From positions 186,001 to 250,000 of the forward strand of contig UCJD01000012.1 in the NCBI GenBank assembly GCA_900472605.1: DNA of 64,000 nt, given 5' to 3'. The number at the start of each line of letters is the position of its first letter. Positions within the stretch are counted from its first letter, which is position 1. Position numbers and translations under genes: made by a program. The DNA is from Hyphomicrobiales bacterium (GTDB lineage Bacteria; Pseudomonadota; Alphaproteobacteria; Rhizobiales; Rhizobiaceae). Under the pieces are notes generated by a model. That model was not told where the DNA came from. It searched no databases and saw only the letters and a list, made by a program, of their open reading frames with translations. Positions 42,571 through 51,488 of the stretch are shown in pieces.

Positions 42571-42825
42571 CTACGCGGCAACCGCCGGAAACAACGCACT
42601 CGCCGTCATCCCCAGCGCCTTGGCGATCCGCGTCACAAGCCGTCGATCTCCCTCGTGGCCGGCTTCGACCTTCGCAATTTCCATCTCCGTCAGCCCGCAG
42701 GTCACGGCGACTTGTTCGATACTGTAGCCAGCCACGCTTCTTGCCGAGCGCACCGCTTCGCCAAGATCGATGGTCAATGGTGTGGGGACGTTTGAATCCT
42801 CGATATTGCCGTAGGACCGTGACAT
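42571..42825 (-). CDS. Small XRE-family HTH regulator
   Basis: An 84-residue protein from MSRSYGNIEDSNVPTPLT, with a GGAGAAG ribosome site 7 nt upstream; the longer frame to 43041 is not supported because it enters the LysR gene. The HTH is LGEAVRSARSVAGYSIEQVAVTCGLTEMEIAKVEAGHEGD, a Cro/CI-type fold with recognition helix ending in EAGHEGD. The gene lies upstream of acnB's terminator on the opposite strand. The target is unknown. Confidence 0.75.
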   Translation of the reverse strand: MSRSYGNIEDSNVPTPLTIDLGEAVRSARSVAGYSIEQVAVTCGLTEMEIAKVEAGHEGDRRLVTRIAKALGMTASALFPAVAA

Positions 42826-42977
42826 GTACGCTTCTCCAAATGTGTCCACTTTCCGACACAATTTAGATGGTGCGCTAACAATTGCAATGCCACCGAATTC
42901 ACTATTCGTTGTAAGGGATGGTTCTGGCCCGAATGCCGTCGGTGAGCTGAAAGACGAAGACTGTCGCGGCACAAATC

Positions 42978-43874
42978 TCACTCCATCTCTACTGAGGCCG
43001 GGTTCAATGTCTGGAATTCTCGCGCCTGTGCGGCAAGCCATTCACAAAACAGGCTCGCCTTGCGGTTTCGCCTCAACCGCTTCAAAGCGACATACTGGTG
43101 TCCGCTCTCGACAAACCCGTACGGTGCCAGCAGGCGACCGGCATGGATGTCGTCTACCACATAGGGCCAAGGCGCGGCGCACACGCCAAGTCCTGCCCGC
43201 ACCGCCTCCAACATGAAGTAGAAATGCTCGTAGTCCACTCTTGGCCCGGCGGAGAGCTGACGTCCGGAGCGAGAACGCCAGTCGCTCCAGGCCTGCGGCC
43301 GCGTGCGTGTGTGCAGTTCCGGGATGATATCGAGACCTCCCACGTGCCCTTGTGCCAGGTGGGCGGCAAGGACCGGCCCGATCTGTTCCGGAAATAGCGC
43401 AATGACGTCTGCTCCAGCCGGCCATGGAGGATCTCCCACGCGGATGGCGACGTCCACGCCATCCCGCTCGAAATCGACCGGCTTCGAGGATGCCGTCAAA
43501 CGAACGTTGATTTTCGGGTAGTCCGCCTGGAAACGGTAGAGCCTCGGAATAAGCCACCGCATGGTGAAGGTTCCTGGACAGGAAACGTCGATCGCTCCCT
43601 CGTCGGTATCGGCAACCGCGCGCACCGACGCATCGATCTGATCGAAGGCCGTGCCAAGTCCAGCCAGCAATCTCAGCCCGGCTTCGGTCAGCCGCCACCG
43701 GTTCTTCGGTCCCTCGAATAGGGGCACACCGAGAAGAGCCTCAAGGTGCTGGATCTGACGGCTCACGGCGCTGTGTGTCACGTTAAGTTCGGCTGCCGCA
43801 AGCGTCATGCGTCCATGACGGCCGGCGGCCTCGAATGCGCGCAGCGCGTTGAGTGAGGGGATTTGTCTGCTCAT
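42978..43874 (-). CDS. LysR-family regulator (GcvA-like)
   Basis: A 298-residue LTTR beginning MSRQIPSLNALRAFEAAGRHGRM. The N-terminal winged helix contains LAAAELNVTHSAVSRQIQHLEALLGVPLFEG, the GcvA/AmpR subtype with VTHSAVSRQI. The effector domain follows with ALRAGLGVCAAPWPYVVDDI-like AGLGVCAAPWPYVVDD. It is divergent from the methyltransferase gene at 44024, the usual arrangement for an LTTR and its target. Confidence 0.92.
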   Translation of the reverse strand: MSRQIPSLNALRAFEAAGRHGRMTLAAAELNVTHSAVSRQIQHLEALLGVPLFEGPKNRWRLTEAGLRLLAGLGTAFDQIDASVRAVADTDEGAIDVSCPGTFTMRWLIPRLYRFQADYPKINVRLTASSKPVDFERDGVDVAIRVGDPPWPAGADVIALFPEQIGPVLAAHLAQGHVGGLDIIPELHTRTRPQAWSDWRSRSGRQLSAGPRVDYEHFYFMLEAVRAGLGVCAAPWPYVVDDIHAGRLLAPYGFVESGHQYVALKRLRRNRKASLFCEWLAAQAREFQTLNPASVEME

Positions 43875-44023
43875 GTGAGATTTCCGAACATAAGATGTTC
43901 GATCTTATCGGTTTTCAAGCTGTCCTGCATAGCATCATATGACGATCGAGAAACGTCGTTATTCGATTAATGAACATCAAGGCCGACGTTTCCGGGCGTT
44001 TGCATAAGGGAAGGTTCAAGGCG

Positions 44024-44797
44024 ATGAGCAAGAGACACCAAGACGGAAGTGCTGGCGATGCGAACTACGGCGTGATCGGCAAAGGATATGCAAGCTACCG
44101 CCAGCCGGAACCTCGCATAGCGGAATTCATCCAGCACGCTCTCGGTGATGCGCGCACGATTTTGAACGTCGGCGCGGGCGCTGGCTCCTACGAGCCCGTG
44201 GATCGTTCGGTCGTGGCCGTCGAGCCATCGGCCTCCATGCGTGCGCAACGGCCGGCCCATCTTCCGCCGGCGATAGACGCGGTCGCGGAAAGGCTGCCCT
44301 TCGCCGACAAACTCTTCGACGCGAGCATGGCTTCGTTCACCGTCCATCAATGGTCTGACCTGGCCGCCGGCCTTGTCGAGATGCGTCGCGTTACCCGCGG
44401 GCCGGTCCTCGTTCTCACCTGCGATCCGCATGAACTGACGCGATGCTGGCTGAACGACTATGCGCCAGAGGTGATCGCTGTGGAGGCCCGACGTTATCCG
44501 GCCATGAGCGAGATAGCCAAGGGTTTGGGCGGCGCCGTCGATATCCTCGCTGTCCCTATTCCGCTTGGCTGCGTGGATGGGTTTAGTGAAGCCTATTACG
44601 GCCGACCCGAGCGAATTCTGGAACCTGGCGCGCGTCTTGCCAATTCGGCCTGGAGTTTCGTCGACCAAAGCGTCGGAGCTCGATTTGCCGCCGATCTGAG
44701 CCGGGACTTGGCCAACGGAACCTGGGATGTGCGCTATGGCGGGCTCCGCACACAGCCCTTTTTCGAGGGATCGCTCCGTCTAGTGGTCGCAAAGTAG
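44024..44797 (+). CDS. Class I SAM-dependent methyltransferase
   Basis: About 257 residues from MSKRHQDGSAGDANYGVIGKGY; the open frame continues 18 codons upstream to 43970. The SAM-binding motif I is TILNVGAGAGSYEP, motif II VVAVEPSASMRAQRP, and DASMASFTVHQWSDLAAGLVEMRRVTRGPVLVLT is the post-II/III region, as in UbiE/Methyltransf_11 proteins. It probably methylates a small molecule. It is divergent from the LysR gene, which likely controls it. Confidence 0.88.
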   Translation: MSKRHQDGSAGDANYGVIGKGYASYRQPEPRIAEFIQHALGDARTILNVGAGAGSYEPVDRSVVAVEPSASMRAQRPAHLPPAIDAVAERLPFADKLFDASMASFTVHQWSDLAAGLVEMRRVTRGPVLVLTCDPHELTRCWLNDYAPEVIAVEARRYPAMSEIAKGLGGAVDILAVPIPLGCVDGFSEAYYGRPERILEPGARLANSAWSFVDQSVGARFAADLSRDLANGTWDVRYGGLRTQPFFEGSLRLVVAK

Positions 44798-44856
44798 CAA
44801 GGTGGGCATGACGGACATCCAGGGCGTACAGGTGGAAAGGGCGGGACGCAGCCAGG

Positions 44857-45810
44857 CTAGAGTCCACGCGACCCGTCAAAAAGGGGCGAAACCGTATGAA
44901 TAAGGTGAGCCAATGCCGCCGCGTCGTTCGCCTCGTTGCTCGAGGCTTCGAATTCGGTCAACTCGATGCCTACGATCTGTTTCGCAGGTATGGACTCCAA
45001 TAGCGCGCGCAGCGCGGTCGGCGTCAGTCCGCCGCCGATCGCATATGCGGCGGGCACGAAACCCGGCTCAAGGACGTCCCAATCGATGTGGATCCACACA
45101 GGTCCATCGCCGATCGCCTTTTGGATCGTTGTCGGCGCGCTTTCATCTGGCCCGAAAATCCGAACTCCTGCGTCCGACAGTGCTCGTTGCTCCGGGGTTT
45201 CGATGTCTCTCGCGCCGGCAATGATGACCCTAGCTGGGTCAATGCCGGCGCCGAAGCCGCTTTCCCAGAGCCCGCAGGTGGCTGCCAACACCATGCCGCC
45301 AAGATAACCACTTGCCGTCGTCGAGGGGGTATTGAAATCGCCATGCGCGTCGATCCACAGAACCGTTGTGTCCGGATGCCGCTGAGCCAAGATGGGCAAG
45401 GTCGCAAGACTTGCCGAGCAGGTGTTGGCCACCACCAGTGGCGTGTTTTCCCGCATGAAGGTGGCAGCGACTGCATCCTGCAAAGCCTCAAGTGTGGCTC
45501 GTGCTTCCAGCAGACTGCGTGACCAGTCGTCGACCTTGGGCGCGGAAGGCGTACCTATGATGACTGGTTCAAGGCCGGTCAGTGCGCTGAGCGCATTTGC
45601 GGCAAGCGCGGCACCGCGGATCGCGCCAAGGCTGCGGTCAGCGATCCGCCCTTGAGAGACCAAAAGCTCGAAAGGCAACGGGAACTCCTTGTTGCATGCG
45701 ACGAACAAATGAATCGATATGTCCGTGTCGATATATCGCGCTTGGTTCAGTGGCAATTGCTGAATGCTCGCGAGTGTTCTGTTGGCCAACGGCGTCCCAT
45801 CCGACTGCAA
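44857..45810 (-). CDS. Arginase/agmatinase-fold (ureohydrolase) family protein
   Basis: A 317-residue ureohydrolase-fold protein. Two metal-ligand motifs are intact: WIDAHGDFNTP (D-x-H-x-D) and HIDWDVLEP (D-x-D), and GIELTEFE follows. However, the usual first motif GGDHS is replaced by ANTCS, so the first Mn-ligand His is a Cys. The start shown is TTG, with an AGGCAGGA site; no better start is visible. It may have altered metal binding or lack ureohydrolase activity. It is divergent from the AraC regulator of the iron locus and convergent with the methyltransferase. Confidence 0.8.
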   Translation of the reverse strand: MQSDGTPLANRTLASIQQLPLNQARYIDTDISIHLFVACNKEFPLPFELLVSQGRIADRSLGAIRGAALAANALSALTGLEPVIIGTPSAPKVDDWSRSLLEARATLEALQDAVAATFMRENTPLVVANTCSASLATLPILAQRHPDTTVLWIDAHGDFNTPSTTASGYLGGMVLAATCGLWESGFGAGIDPARVIIAGARDIETPEQRALSDAGVRIFGPDESAPTTIQKAIGDGPVWIHIDWDVLEPGFVPAAYAIGGGLTPTALRALLESIPAKQIVGIELTEFEASSNEANDAAALAHLIHTVSPLFDGSRGL

Positions 45811-45890
45811 AATCCTGCCTCTCCGCTACACAAGTGCGCTGCCACGGTTTTGAAGGAGCATTACCCATCGGTTGATTATCCAACTAAATA

Positions 45891-45905
45891 TGATAGGGAT
45901 ACTCA
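45891..45905. promoter_or_regulatory. Candidate RirA operator upstream of AraC-type gene
   Basis: TGA-N9-TCA lies in AT-rich sequence 117 bp before the preferred AraC start at 46022. It is inside the longer open frame starting at 45872, which argues that that frame start is not used. The site could link the AraC gene to iron. Confidence 0.4.
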
Positions 45906-46021
45906 CCTTTATCGAGAAGGTAATAGACGGGAGTTCAGCCGGCCAAATTATCTTCCACGCGGCTTTGCACCTGGAATACTGGCGACGAGAGTGGGTTGGA
46001 ATATTGGATTTCTTGCAATCG

Positions 46022-46897
46022 ATGATCTGGCGCACCGAAGGCATTCGGCCGATTGCCCCGGCGCGGTGGCGGCAGTTTGATGGTCTGGTCAGTGCGTTCT
46101 GGGAAGCCGAAAGCCAGCCTGGCGCGCGTGGCTACTATCTGGCCGGGCACCCGCATATCATGGTCTTTTTCAACGACATGTCGGATCAGTTCCGGATTTC
46201 GAACCATGACGGCCAGTTTGACCGACAGTGCCGGCCGATGCCACGTGCCATCTATGTTCCACCCGGCGTTCCTGTGTGGACCGGCAGCACTGCCACGCAT
46301 CGCTTTTCGCATCTGAACCTGCACCTTCACAAAGATCGTCTTCTGCGATTCCTTTCGCCTTCGATTGGCTCGTCCGCCGCTCTCGCCGCCATTCGTCAGC
46401 CCGTCGAGATTTACGACGTTGAAGCCCTTCAGATGCTCGCCGGTCTGATGGTGAATGAACTTTCCGATTGGTCGAAGCATGCCCTGTATGCTGAAAGCCT
46501 CGTGGGCAGCATCGTGGCGAACTTGCTTGATATTCATCAACCGAACGAGGGGCAGGCGGCGGGTCGGCTCACCCAGGCTCAGATGAAGAAGCTCGCGTCG
46601 CGTGTCGATGAACTCCGAGACGACAGGCTGACGGTCGCCGAAATGGCACAGGCGGTCGGATTGTCGGAGAGCTGGTTCTCGAATGTCTTCAAGCAGACCA
46701 CGGGAAAAACGCCGCTGCAGTGGCAACTCGCCAAGCGAATCGAGCGCGCAAAGAGCCTTCTTGTCGAGACCGATATGACGATTGCCGCGGTTGCCGCACA
46801 GATCGGTTTTTCCGACCAAGCGCATTTTACGCGTGTTTTCAGGCAAGTTGCGGGCGATACACCGGCCGCCTGGCGCCGATTCCACGATGCGCTTTAG
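46022..46897 (+). CDS. AraC-family transcriptional regulator (iron locus)
   Basis: About 291 residues from MIWRTEGIRPIAPARWR; an upstream frame to 45872 is open but would put the iron box inside the gene. The N-terminal domain is a sensor (RPMPRAIYVPPGVPVWTGS, like cupin-type). The C-terminal double HTH is RLTVAEMAQAVGLSESWFSNVFKQTTGKTPLQWQLAKRIERAKSLL and IAAVAAQIGFSDQAHFTRVFRQVAGDTPAAWRR. The order resembles PchR/YbtA-like regulators of siderophore receptor genes. It sits 110 bp from the convergent TonB receptor gene. Confidence 0.9.
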   Translation: MIWRTEGIRPIAPARWRQFDGLVSAFWEAESQPGARGYYLAGHPHIMVFFNDMSDQFRISNHDGQFDRQCRPMPRAIYVPPGVPVWTGSTATHRFSHLNLHLHKDRLLRFLSPSIGSSAALAAIRQPVEIYDVEALQMLAGLMVNELSDWSKHALYAESLVGSIVANLLDIHQPNEGQAAGRLTQAQMKKLASRVDELRDDRLTVAEMAQAVGLSESWFSNVFKQTTGKTPLQWQLAKRIERAKSLLVETDMTIAAVAAQIGFSDQAHFTRVFRQVAGDTPAAWRRFHDAL

Positions 46898-46972
46898 ACC
46901 GTTCAGCGATGGCTAAACGCTCCATCTCCTGCCCCTAAACAGTGACGTTGTGTGAGCGTCTTGAAAGAAATA

Positions 46973-47000
46973 GGCCCGCCGACAGAGATGTCGGCGGGCC
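46973..47000 (-). terminator. Terminator of the TonB-receptor gene
   Basis: GGCCCGCCGACA and TGTCGGCGGGCC form a perfect 12-bp stem with a 4-nt loop, 8 bp past the receptor stop. On the minus strand it is followed by TATTTCTTTC, a T-rich tail. Confidence 0.75.
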
Positions 47001-47007
47001 GTTGGTG

Positions 47008-49158
47008 TCACCAGGTTTGGCGCAGCGTCGCCATGACCGTTCGGCCAGGATTGTAGAAGATGCCACCACTGTCCTGATGGACGCGATGCTTCTCATCGAA
47101 GAGGTTGCTGGCGTTGAGCTGGAATGTGGTGTTCTCCTGGATCTTATAGGTGAACGAAGCGTCGACCAGCACCGCGCTCTCAGACTTTGCCGACGGGGTA
47201 TTGGCAAGATCCGTGAAATACGAGCCGACATACCGTGCGCCAACGCCGAACGTCATGTCGCCGCGCGCTCCGTTACCTTCCAGCGTATAGGTGCCCCAAA
47301 CCGATGCCATATGTTTCGGGACATGCATGAGGCGATTGCCATCGTTCGCGCCGCCCGGCTCGTCGATGCGGGAATTGATGTAGGTATAGGCCGCAATCAG
47401 ATCGATATGGTCGGTCACTTCCGCTTTGGCCTCGAGTTCAAGGCCACGATGCCTGACCTTGTCCACCGTCTGAGGGATGTAGGTGACGGAATCGTAGGTT
47501 GTGATATTGCCCTTGGTCAGGTCGAATACCGACGCCGTGAACAGAGCTGGGAAGGCGTCGGGCCGGTATTTGACGCCGACCTCATACTGCTTGCCCGTGG
47601 TAGGGTCAGCCCCGATTGCCGGAGGCGCAACCGATTCACCGTAGCTCGCGAAAGCTGCCAATTCGTCGGTGATCTTGTAGCTCACGCCGATGCGCTTGGA
47701 AAATTCGCTATGGGTATCGGCTGTTCGTGCATCAGTGAACAGGTCTGTTTCGCTGAGATCAAGCCAGTCGTTGCGCAGGCCGAGGCTCACTGTCAACCTG
47801 TCGAAGAAGGTCAGGTCCTGCTGAAGGTACAGCCCCGTTGTCTTCTGATCGTTGCTTGTGCCGTAGGTAGGGTCCGTCGAGCTGGGGCCACCGGAGTAGA
47901 CCGGGTTCAACCAGTTGATTGGCGGAGCGTCGGACAGGTAGAGGCCGTAGTTCTTCGACTGGAAATTATTGTAGTCGAGACCCAGCAGCGTGCGGCTTTG
48001 GACGCTTCCGATATCAGCCTCATACATCAGATGCGCGTCTATCACGAACTGCTCGTTGGCCGTGTCGCTGCCGAAGTAATATCGGTCCGCCAGGAACGAG
48101 CCGTCGGTTCGTGTGTTGGACAGGTAGGCGCTGCCGAAGTCGAGGTTCGACTTGCTGTAGCGGGCGTTCGAACTGAAGCTCAGGCCGTCGCCGAAATCGT
48201 GATCGAACAGCAGGCTGTAGCTGTTGCGGTTCGTATTGCTGAAATAGTAGTCCGGCTCGCCAAAGAATGCGCTTCTGTCAAAGTCGGTTCCGTATGGTTG
48301 CCCGCCACTGCCAGGAACGCCTGCCTTGTTAAGGTGATCGAAAACGAAGGAAAGGCTGGTGGCGTCGCTCGGGCGCCACGTGACGCCGCCCATGAGGAAT
48401 TTCTCGTTATCCTTGGAGTAGTCGTATTCGGCATCCGCATTCTGGAACTTGCCTGTGAGGCGATAGGACAGCGTATCGTCTTCGGTAATGTTGTCGCCGA
48501 AATCGAAGCCGGCTTCCTTATGCGCATAAGACCCGGCTGTGCCATACACTTCGCCGAACCGCTCGCTCTTGGGCAGCTTCGTGACGTAGTTCACCGAGCC
48601 GCCGGGCTCGGCCACGCCGAAGCCCGCGGAACTGGTGCCCTTGAGCACTTCGATGCGCTCGAACGCATAGGGCTCTTCGCGAACGCCAGCGAAGGTGCGG
48701 CCGATCGCCAGGCCGTCGCGATAGGTGTAGGGGACGAAGCCGCGGATATCGAAATAGTCATAGCGATCGTCCGAACCATAGAAATCGCTCGATACGCCTG
48801 CGCTGTACTGCACGACCTGTTCGACGGTCTCAGCGGCGCGCTCCTGGATTTCCTTGGAGGTGATGACCGATACGGAGGCGGGCGCCGTTAGAATGTCGGT
48901 TGGCATCTTTCCGACACCGGTTGTTTCTGTCGCAACAACCGACTTTGAATCATTTTCCGTATTGAGAACGCCCTGCGGGCCGCCGCTGCTCTGCAGAACG
49001 ATTGGTTTCAACGAGGTCTCGGAACCGCCACCATTTGCGTCCTGGCCCAAGAGCAATGTCGGCGTCAGGGAGACGACCGCTGTGCAGCCCAGAAGAAATG
49101 CAGTCCGGCAGCGTAGGGAAACTTTGCCAGAGCGGCGGCCCATTGTGTCAATATCCAT
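47008..49158 (-). CDS. TonB-dependent siderophore receptor
   Basis: About 716 residues from MDIDTMGRRSGKVSL; the TTG two codons earlier is unlikely. A signal peptide (about residues 1-38) precedes the plug domain with VSVITSKEIQERAAETVEQVVQYSAGV and a 22-strand beta-barrel ending YNPGRTVMATLRQTW, with aromatic C-terminal Trp for outer-membrane insertion. The plug motifs DYFDIRGFVPYTYRDGL and YAFERIEVLKGTSSAGFGVAEPGGSVNY match ferric hydroxamate receptors (FhuA/FoxA-like). It is divergent from the binding protein and convergent with AraC, the typical uptake locus. Confidence 0.92.
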   Translation of the reverse strand: MDIDTMGRRSGKVSLRCRTAFLLGCTAVVSLTPTLLLGQDANGGGSETSLKPIVLQSSGGPQGVLNTENDSKSVVATETTGVGKMPTDILTAPASVSVITSKEIQERAAETVEQVVQYSAGVSSDFYGSDDRYDYFDIRGFVPYTYRDGLAIGRTFAGVREEPYAFERIEVLKGTSSAGFGVAEPGGSVNYVTKLPKSERFGEVYGTAGSYAHKEAGFDFGDNITEDDTLSYRLTGKFQNADAEYDYSKDNEKFLMGGVTWRPSDATSLSFVFDHLNKAGVPGSGGQPYGTDFDRSAFFGEPDYYFSNTNRNSYSLLFDHDFGDGLSFSSNARYSKSNLDFGSAYLSNTRTDGSFLADRYYFGSDTANEQFVIDAHLMYEADIGSVQSRTLLGLDYNNFQSKNYGLYLSDAPPINWLNPVYSGGPSSTDPTYGTSNDQKTTGLYLQQDLTFFDRLTVSLGLRNDWLDLSETDLFTDARTADTHSEFSKRIGVSYKITDELAAFASYGESVAPPAIGADPTTGKQYEVGVKYRPDAFPALFTASVFDLTKGNITTYDSVTYIPQTVDKVRHRGLELEAKAEVTDHIDLIAAYTYINSRIDEPGGANDGNRLMHVPKHMASVWGTYTLEGNGARGDMTFGVGARYVGSYFTDLANTPSAKSESAVLVDASFTYKIQENTTFQLNASNLFDEKHRVHQDSGGIFYNPGRTVMATLRQTW

Positions 49159-49393
49159 GATCAAAATTCCAAAAAGTTGACGTCGAAAGGATCGCCCAAG
49201 CCAATCGCAGCACCGTGTGAGCGAGACTGCTCGTGGCCTGCAATCGATCTTGTGTGATATGTCCCGGCGCTGCTCTTAACTTGAGTAGCGCAATCCAGTA
49301 TTGTAACTTTCTATCGCCTTGTACGAACCCACGGAAATATCACGCGCCTGTGGCCGTAACGACACTCCCGGTGTTGACGACACTGGGCTAACC

Positions 49394-49408
49394 TGAAACT
49401 GAAAGTCA
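49394..49408. promoter_or_regulatory. Candidate RirA operator in the receptor/transporter divergent promoter
   Basis: TGA-N9-TCA is present between the divergent TonB receptor and binding-protein genes, 26 bp before the preferred start at 49435. It is adjacent to a second dyad GTCAA-N4-TTGAC (49405-49418). The remaining 49165-49393 stretch has no gene. Confidence 0.45.
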
Positions 49409-49434
49409 ACTTATTGACTGGATGGATGAGTGTA

Positions 49435-50445
49435 ATGACGCGATTGTTTTTGTTTGCATTGGGAGCGGTGTTCAGTGTTTTTACGGGCCTCGCGCCCGCG
49501 ATCACATGGGCGGCGGAAGCCACGACCTATCCGATCACGATCAAACACGCGTTCGGAACAACCGTCATCAACAAGAAACCCGAACGTATCGCCACGGTCG
49601 AGTGGGCAAACCATGAGGTGCCGCTCGCACTTGGGATCGTTCCCGTCGGCATGGCGCGGGCCAATTTCGGTGACGACGACGGCGATGGTGTGCTGCCCTG
49701 GAATACGGCGAAGCTGAAGGAACTCAATGCCGCTACGCCTGTGTTGTTTGACGAAGGCGACGGTATCGATTTCGAGGCGGTTGCGGCCACGAAGCCAGAT
49801 GTCATCCTTGCCGCCTATTCCGGCATGAGCCAGGCCGACTACGAGACGCTGAGCCAGATCGCACCTGTTGTCGCCTATCCAGAGGCGCCTTACTCGACCG
49901 ATTGGCGGGAAACGATAAGGATGGATAGCGCCGGAATGGGCATGGCTGCGGAAGGCGAGGCGCTGATCGCGAAGATCGAAGGTGAGATCGCGCAGACGGT
50001 AGCCGGGCATCCAGAACTCAAGGGTAAATCGGCGATGTTCATCACCCATCTCAACGCAACCGATCTGAGCATCGTGAACTTCTATACGACCAACGACACG
50101 CGAGTGAAGTATTTTGCCGATCTCAGGCTGACGTCGCCCAAGAGCGTCGTCGATGCCTCGCAGCCCGGCAAGTTCTTTGGCTCGGTCAGCGCTGAACACG
50201 TCGACAGTTTCGACGATGTCGATATCCTCGTGACCTATGGAGGACAGAAACTCCTCAATGCGCTGGATGCCAGCCCGCTGCTGTCAAAGATGCCGGCTGT
50301 CGCTAACAGTTCGCTGGTGATGCTGGGCAATAATCCGGTCGGCAATGCCGCAAACCCGACGCCGCTTTCGGTATCCTGGGTGCTGAAGGACTATGTTGCC
50401 TTGCTGTCCGAGGCTGCGAAGAAGTCGGCCAGCAAGTCGAAATGA
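49435..50445 (+). CDS. Iron-siderophore ABC transporter substrate-binding protein
   Basis: About 336 residues from MTRLFLFALGAVFSVFTGLA, with a Sec signal ending AITWAAEATT. The FhuD/FepB-type fold shows YPITIKHAFGTTVINKKPERIATVEWANHEVPLALGIVPVGM, then AATKPDVILAAYSGMSQADYETLSQIAPVVAYPE and PVGNAANPTPLSVSWVLKDYV. It delivers a ferric siderophore to the two permeases that follow with 4-bp overlap. An earlier start (TTG, 49414) is less likely because the Sec signal begins here. Confidence 0.92.
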   Translation: MTRLFLFALGAVFSVFTGLAPAITWAAEATTYPITIKHAFGTTVINKKPERIATVEWANHEVPLALGIVPVGMARANFGDDDGDGVLPWNTAKLKELNAATPVLFDEGDGIDFEAVAATKPDVILAAYSGMSQADYETLSQIAPVVAYPEAPYSTDWRETIRMDSAGMGMAAEGEALIAKIEGEIAQTVAGHPELKGKSAMFITHLNATDLSIVNFYTTNDTRVKYFADLRLTSPKSVVDASQPGKFFGSVSAEHVDSFDDVDILVTYGGQKLLNALDASPLLSKMPAVANSSLVMLGNNPVGNAANPTPLSVSWVLKDYVALLSEAAKKSASKSK

Positions 50446-51488
50446 GTGTTGCAGTCGTAAAGTCAGACAACCACCGTTCTGGTGTGATCGCGCGCTCGAA
50501 CGGGGGGCGCGGTTTCTGGCTGCTTGGCCTTCTTCTGATGCTCGCTGTGCTCTGCGTCCTGTCGGTGACCATCGGCGCCCGCAACGTCGGGTGGGTGGAC
50601 ATCGTCGCGGCCTTGAGGGGGGAGACACAGACGATCGGGCAGTCGGCGGTCGCTCTGCGTATTCCACGAACGTTGCTAGCAGTGCTGGCCGGCGCGGGCC
50701 TCGGACTTGCCGGCGCGATCATGCAGGGCGTCACCCGCAATCCGCTTGCCGACCCCGGTATCCTCGGCGTCAACATGGGCGCATCGCTTGCAGTGGTTAT
50801 AGGCGTGGCCTGGTTCAACATCGATTCGGCCGATGCCTATATATGGACGGCAATCCTGGGCGCCGGCGCTGCAGCTCTTTTTGTCTACACAATCGGCTCG
50901 CTCGGACGCGGCGGGGCGACACCTTTGAAGCTCGCGCTCGCCGGAGCCGCGACCTCGGTGGCATTCTCGGCCATGGTGATTGCAGTCGTATTGCCGCGCG
51001 GCGACATTGCCGGCGGCATCCGCTCATGGCAGATCGGTGGCGTCGGCGGCGCAACCTTTGAACGCGTCCTTCCCGTGCTGCCGTTTCTCGCAGCGGGCTT
51101 TGCGATCAGCTTTCTGTCCGCACGCAAGCTGAATTCGCTGGCGCTTGGCGACGAACTGGCCGCCGGGCTTGGAGAAAGGGTTGCGGTGGCGCGAGCAATC
51201 GCCTCGCTGGGTGCCATCCTGTTATGCGGTGCCATCACCGCGGTATGCGGCCCAATCGGCTTTCTCGGACTGGTCGTGCCGCATCTGTGCCGGCTGCTGA
51301 TCGGGGTCGATCACCGTTGGCTGCTGCCGTTCTCGGCTGTTGGCGGTGCTTGTCTGCTGACACTCGCAGACGTCGCGGGGCGCATCGTCGCAAGGCCTTC
51401 CGAGATCGATGTCGGCATCGTCACCGCACTCATCGGAGCACCATTCTTCATCTGGATCGTCAGACGCCAGCGGGTGCGAGAACTGTGA
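50442..51488 (+). CDS. FecCD-family iron-siderophore permease (first subunit)
   Basis: A 348-residue permease with about nine or ten spans. Family landmarks are RIPRTLLAVLAGAGLGLAGAIMQGVTRNPLADPGILG and the later FLGLVVPHLCRLLIGVDHRWLLPFSAVGGACLL, with the GxxxQxxxxNPLAxP coupling region. It overlaps the binding-protein stop by 4 bp and the next permease by 4 bp. It forms a heterodimeric channel with that protein. Confidence 0.94.
   Translation: MSVAVVKSDNHRSGVIARSNGGRGFWLLGLLLMLAVLCVLSVTIGARNVGWVDIVAALRGETQTIGQSAVALRIPRTLLAVLAGAGLGLAGAIMQGVTRNPLADPGILGVNMGASLAVVIGVAWFNIDSADAYIWTAILGAGAAALFVYTIGSLGRGGATPLKLALAGAATSVAFSAMVIAVVLPRGDIAGGIRSWQIGGVGGATFERVLPVLPFLAAGFAISFLSARKLNSLALGDELAAGLGERVAVARAIASLGAILLCGAITAVCGPIGFLGLVVPHLCRLLIGVDHRWLLPFSAVGGACLLTLADVAGRIVARPSEIDVGIVTALIGAPFFIWIVRRQRVREL

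Noticed and set aside
42826..43041. N-terminal extension of the XRE regulator
   Set aside because: It overlaps the end of the LysR gene, and a good ribosome site supports the start at 42825.
45872..46021. 50-codon N-terminal extension of the AraC regulator
   Set aside because: It covers an iron-box candidate and AT-rich promoter sequence, and it has no match to the sensor domain.
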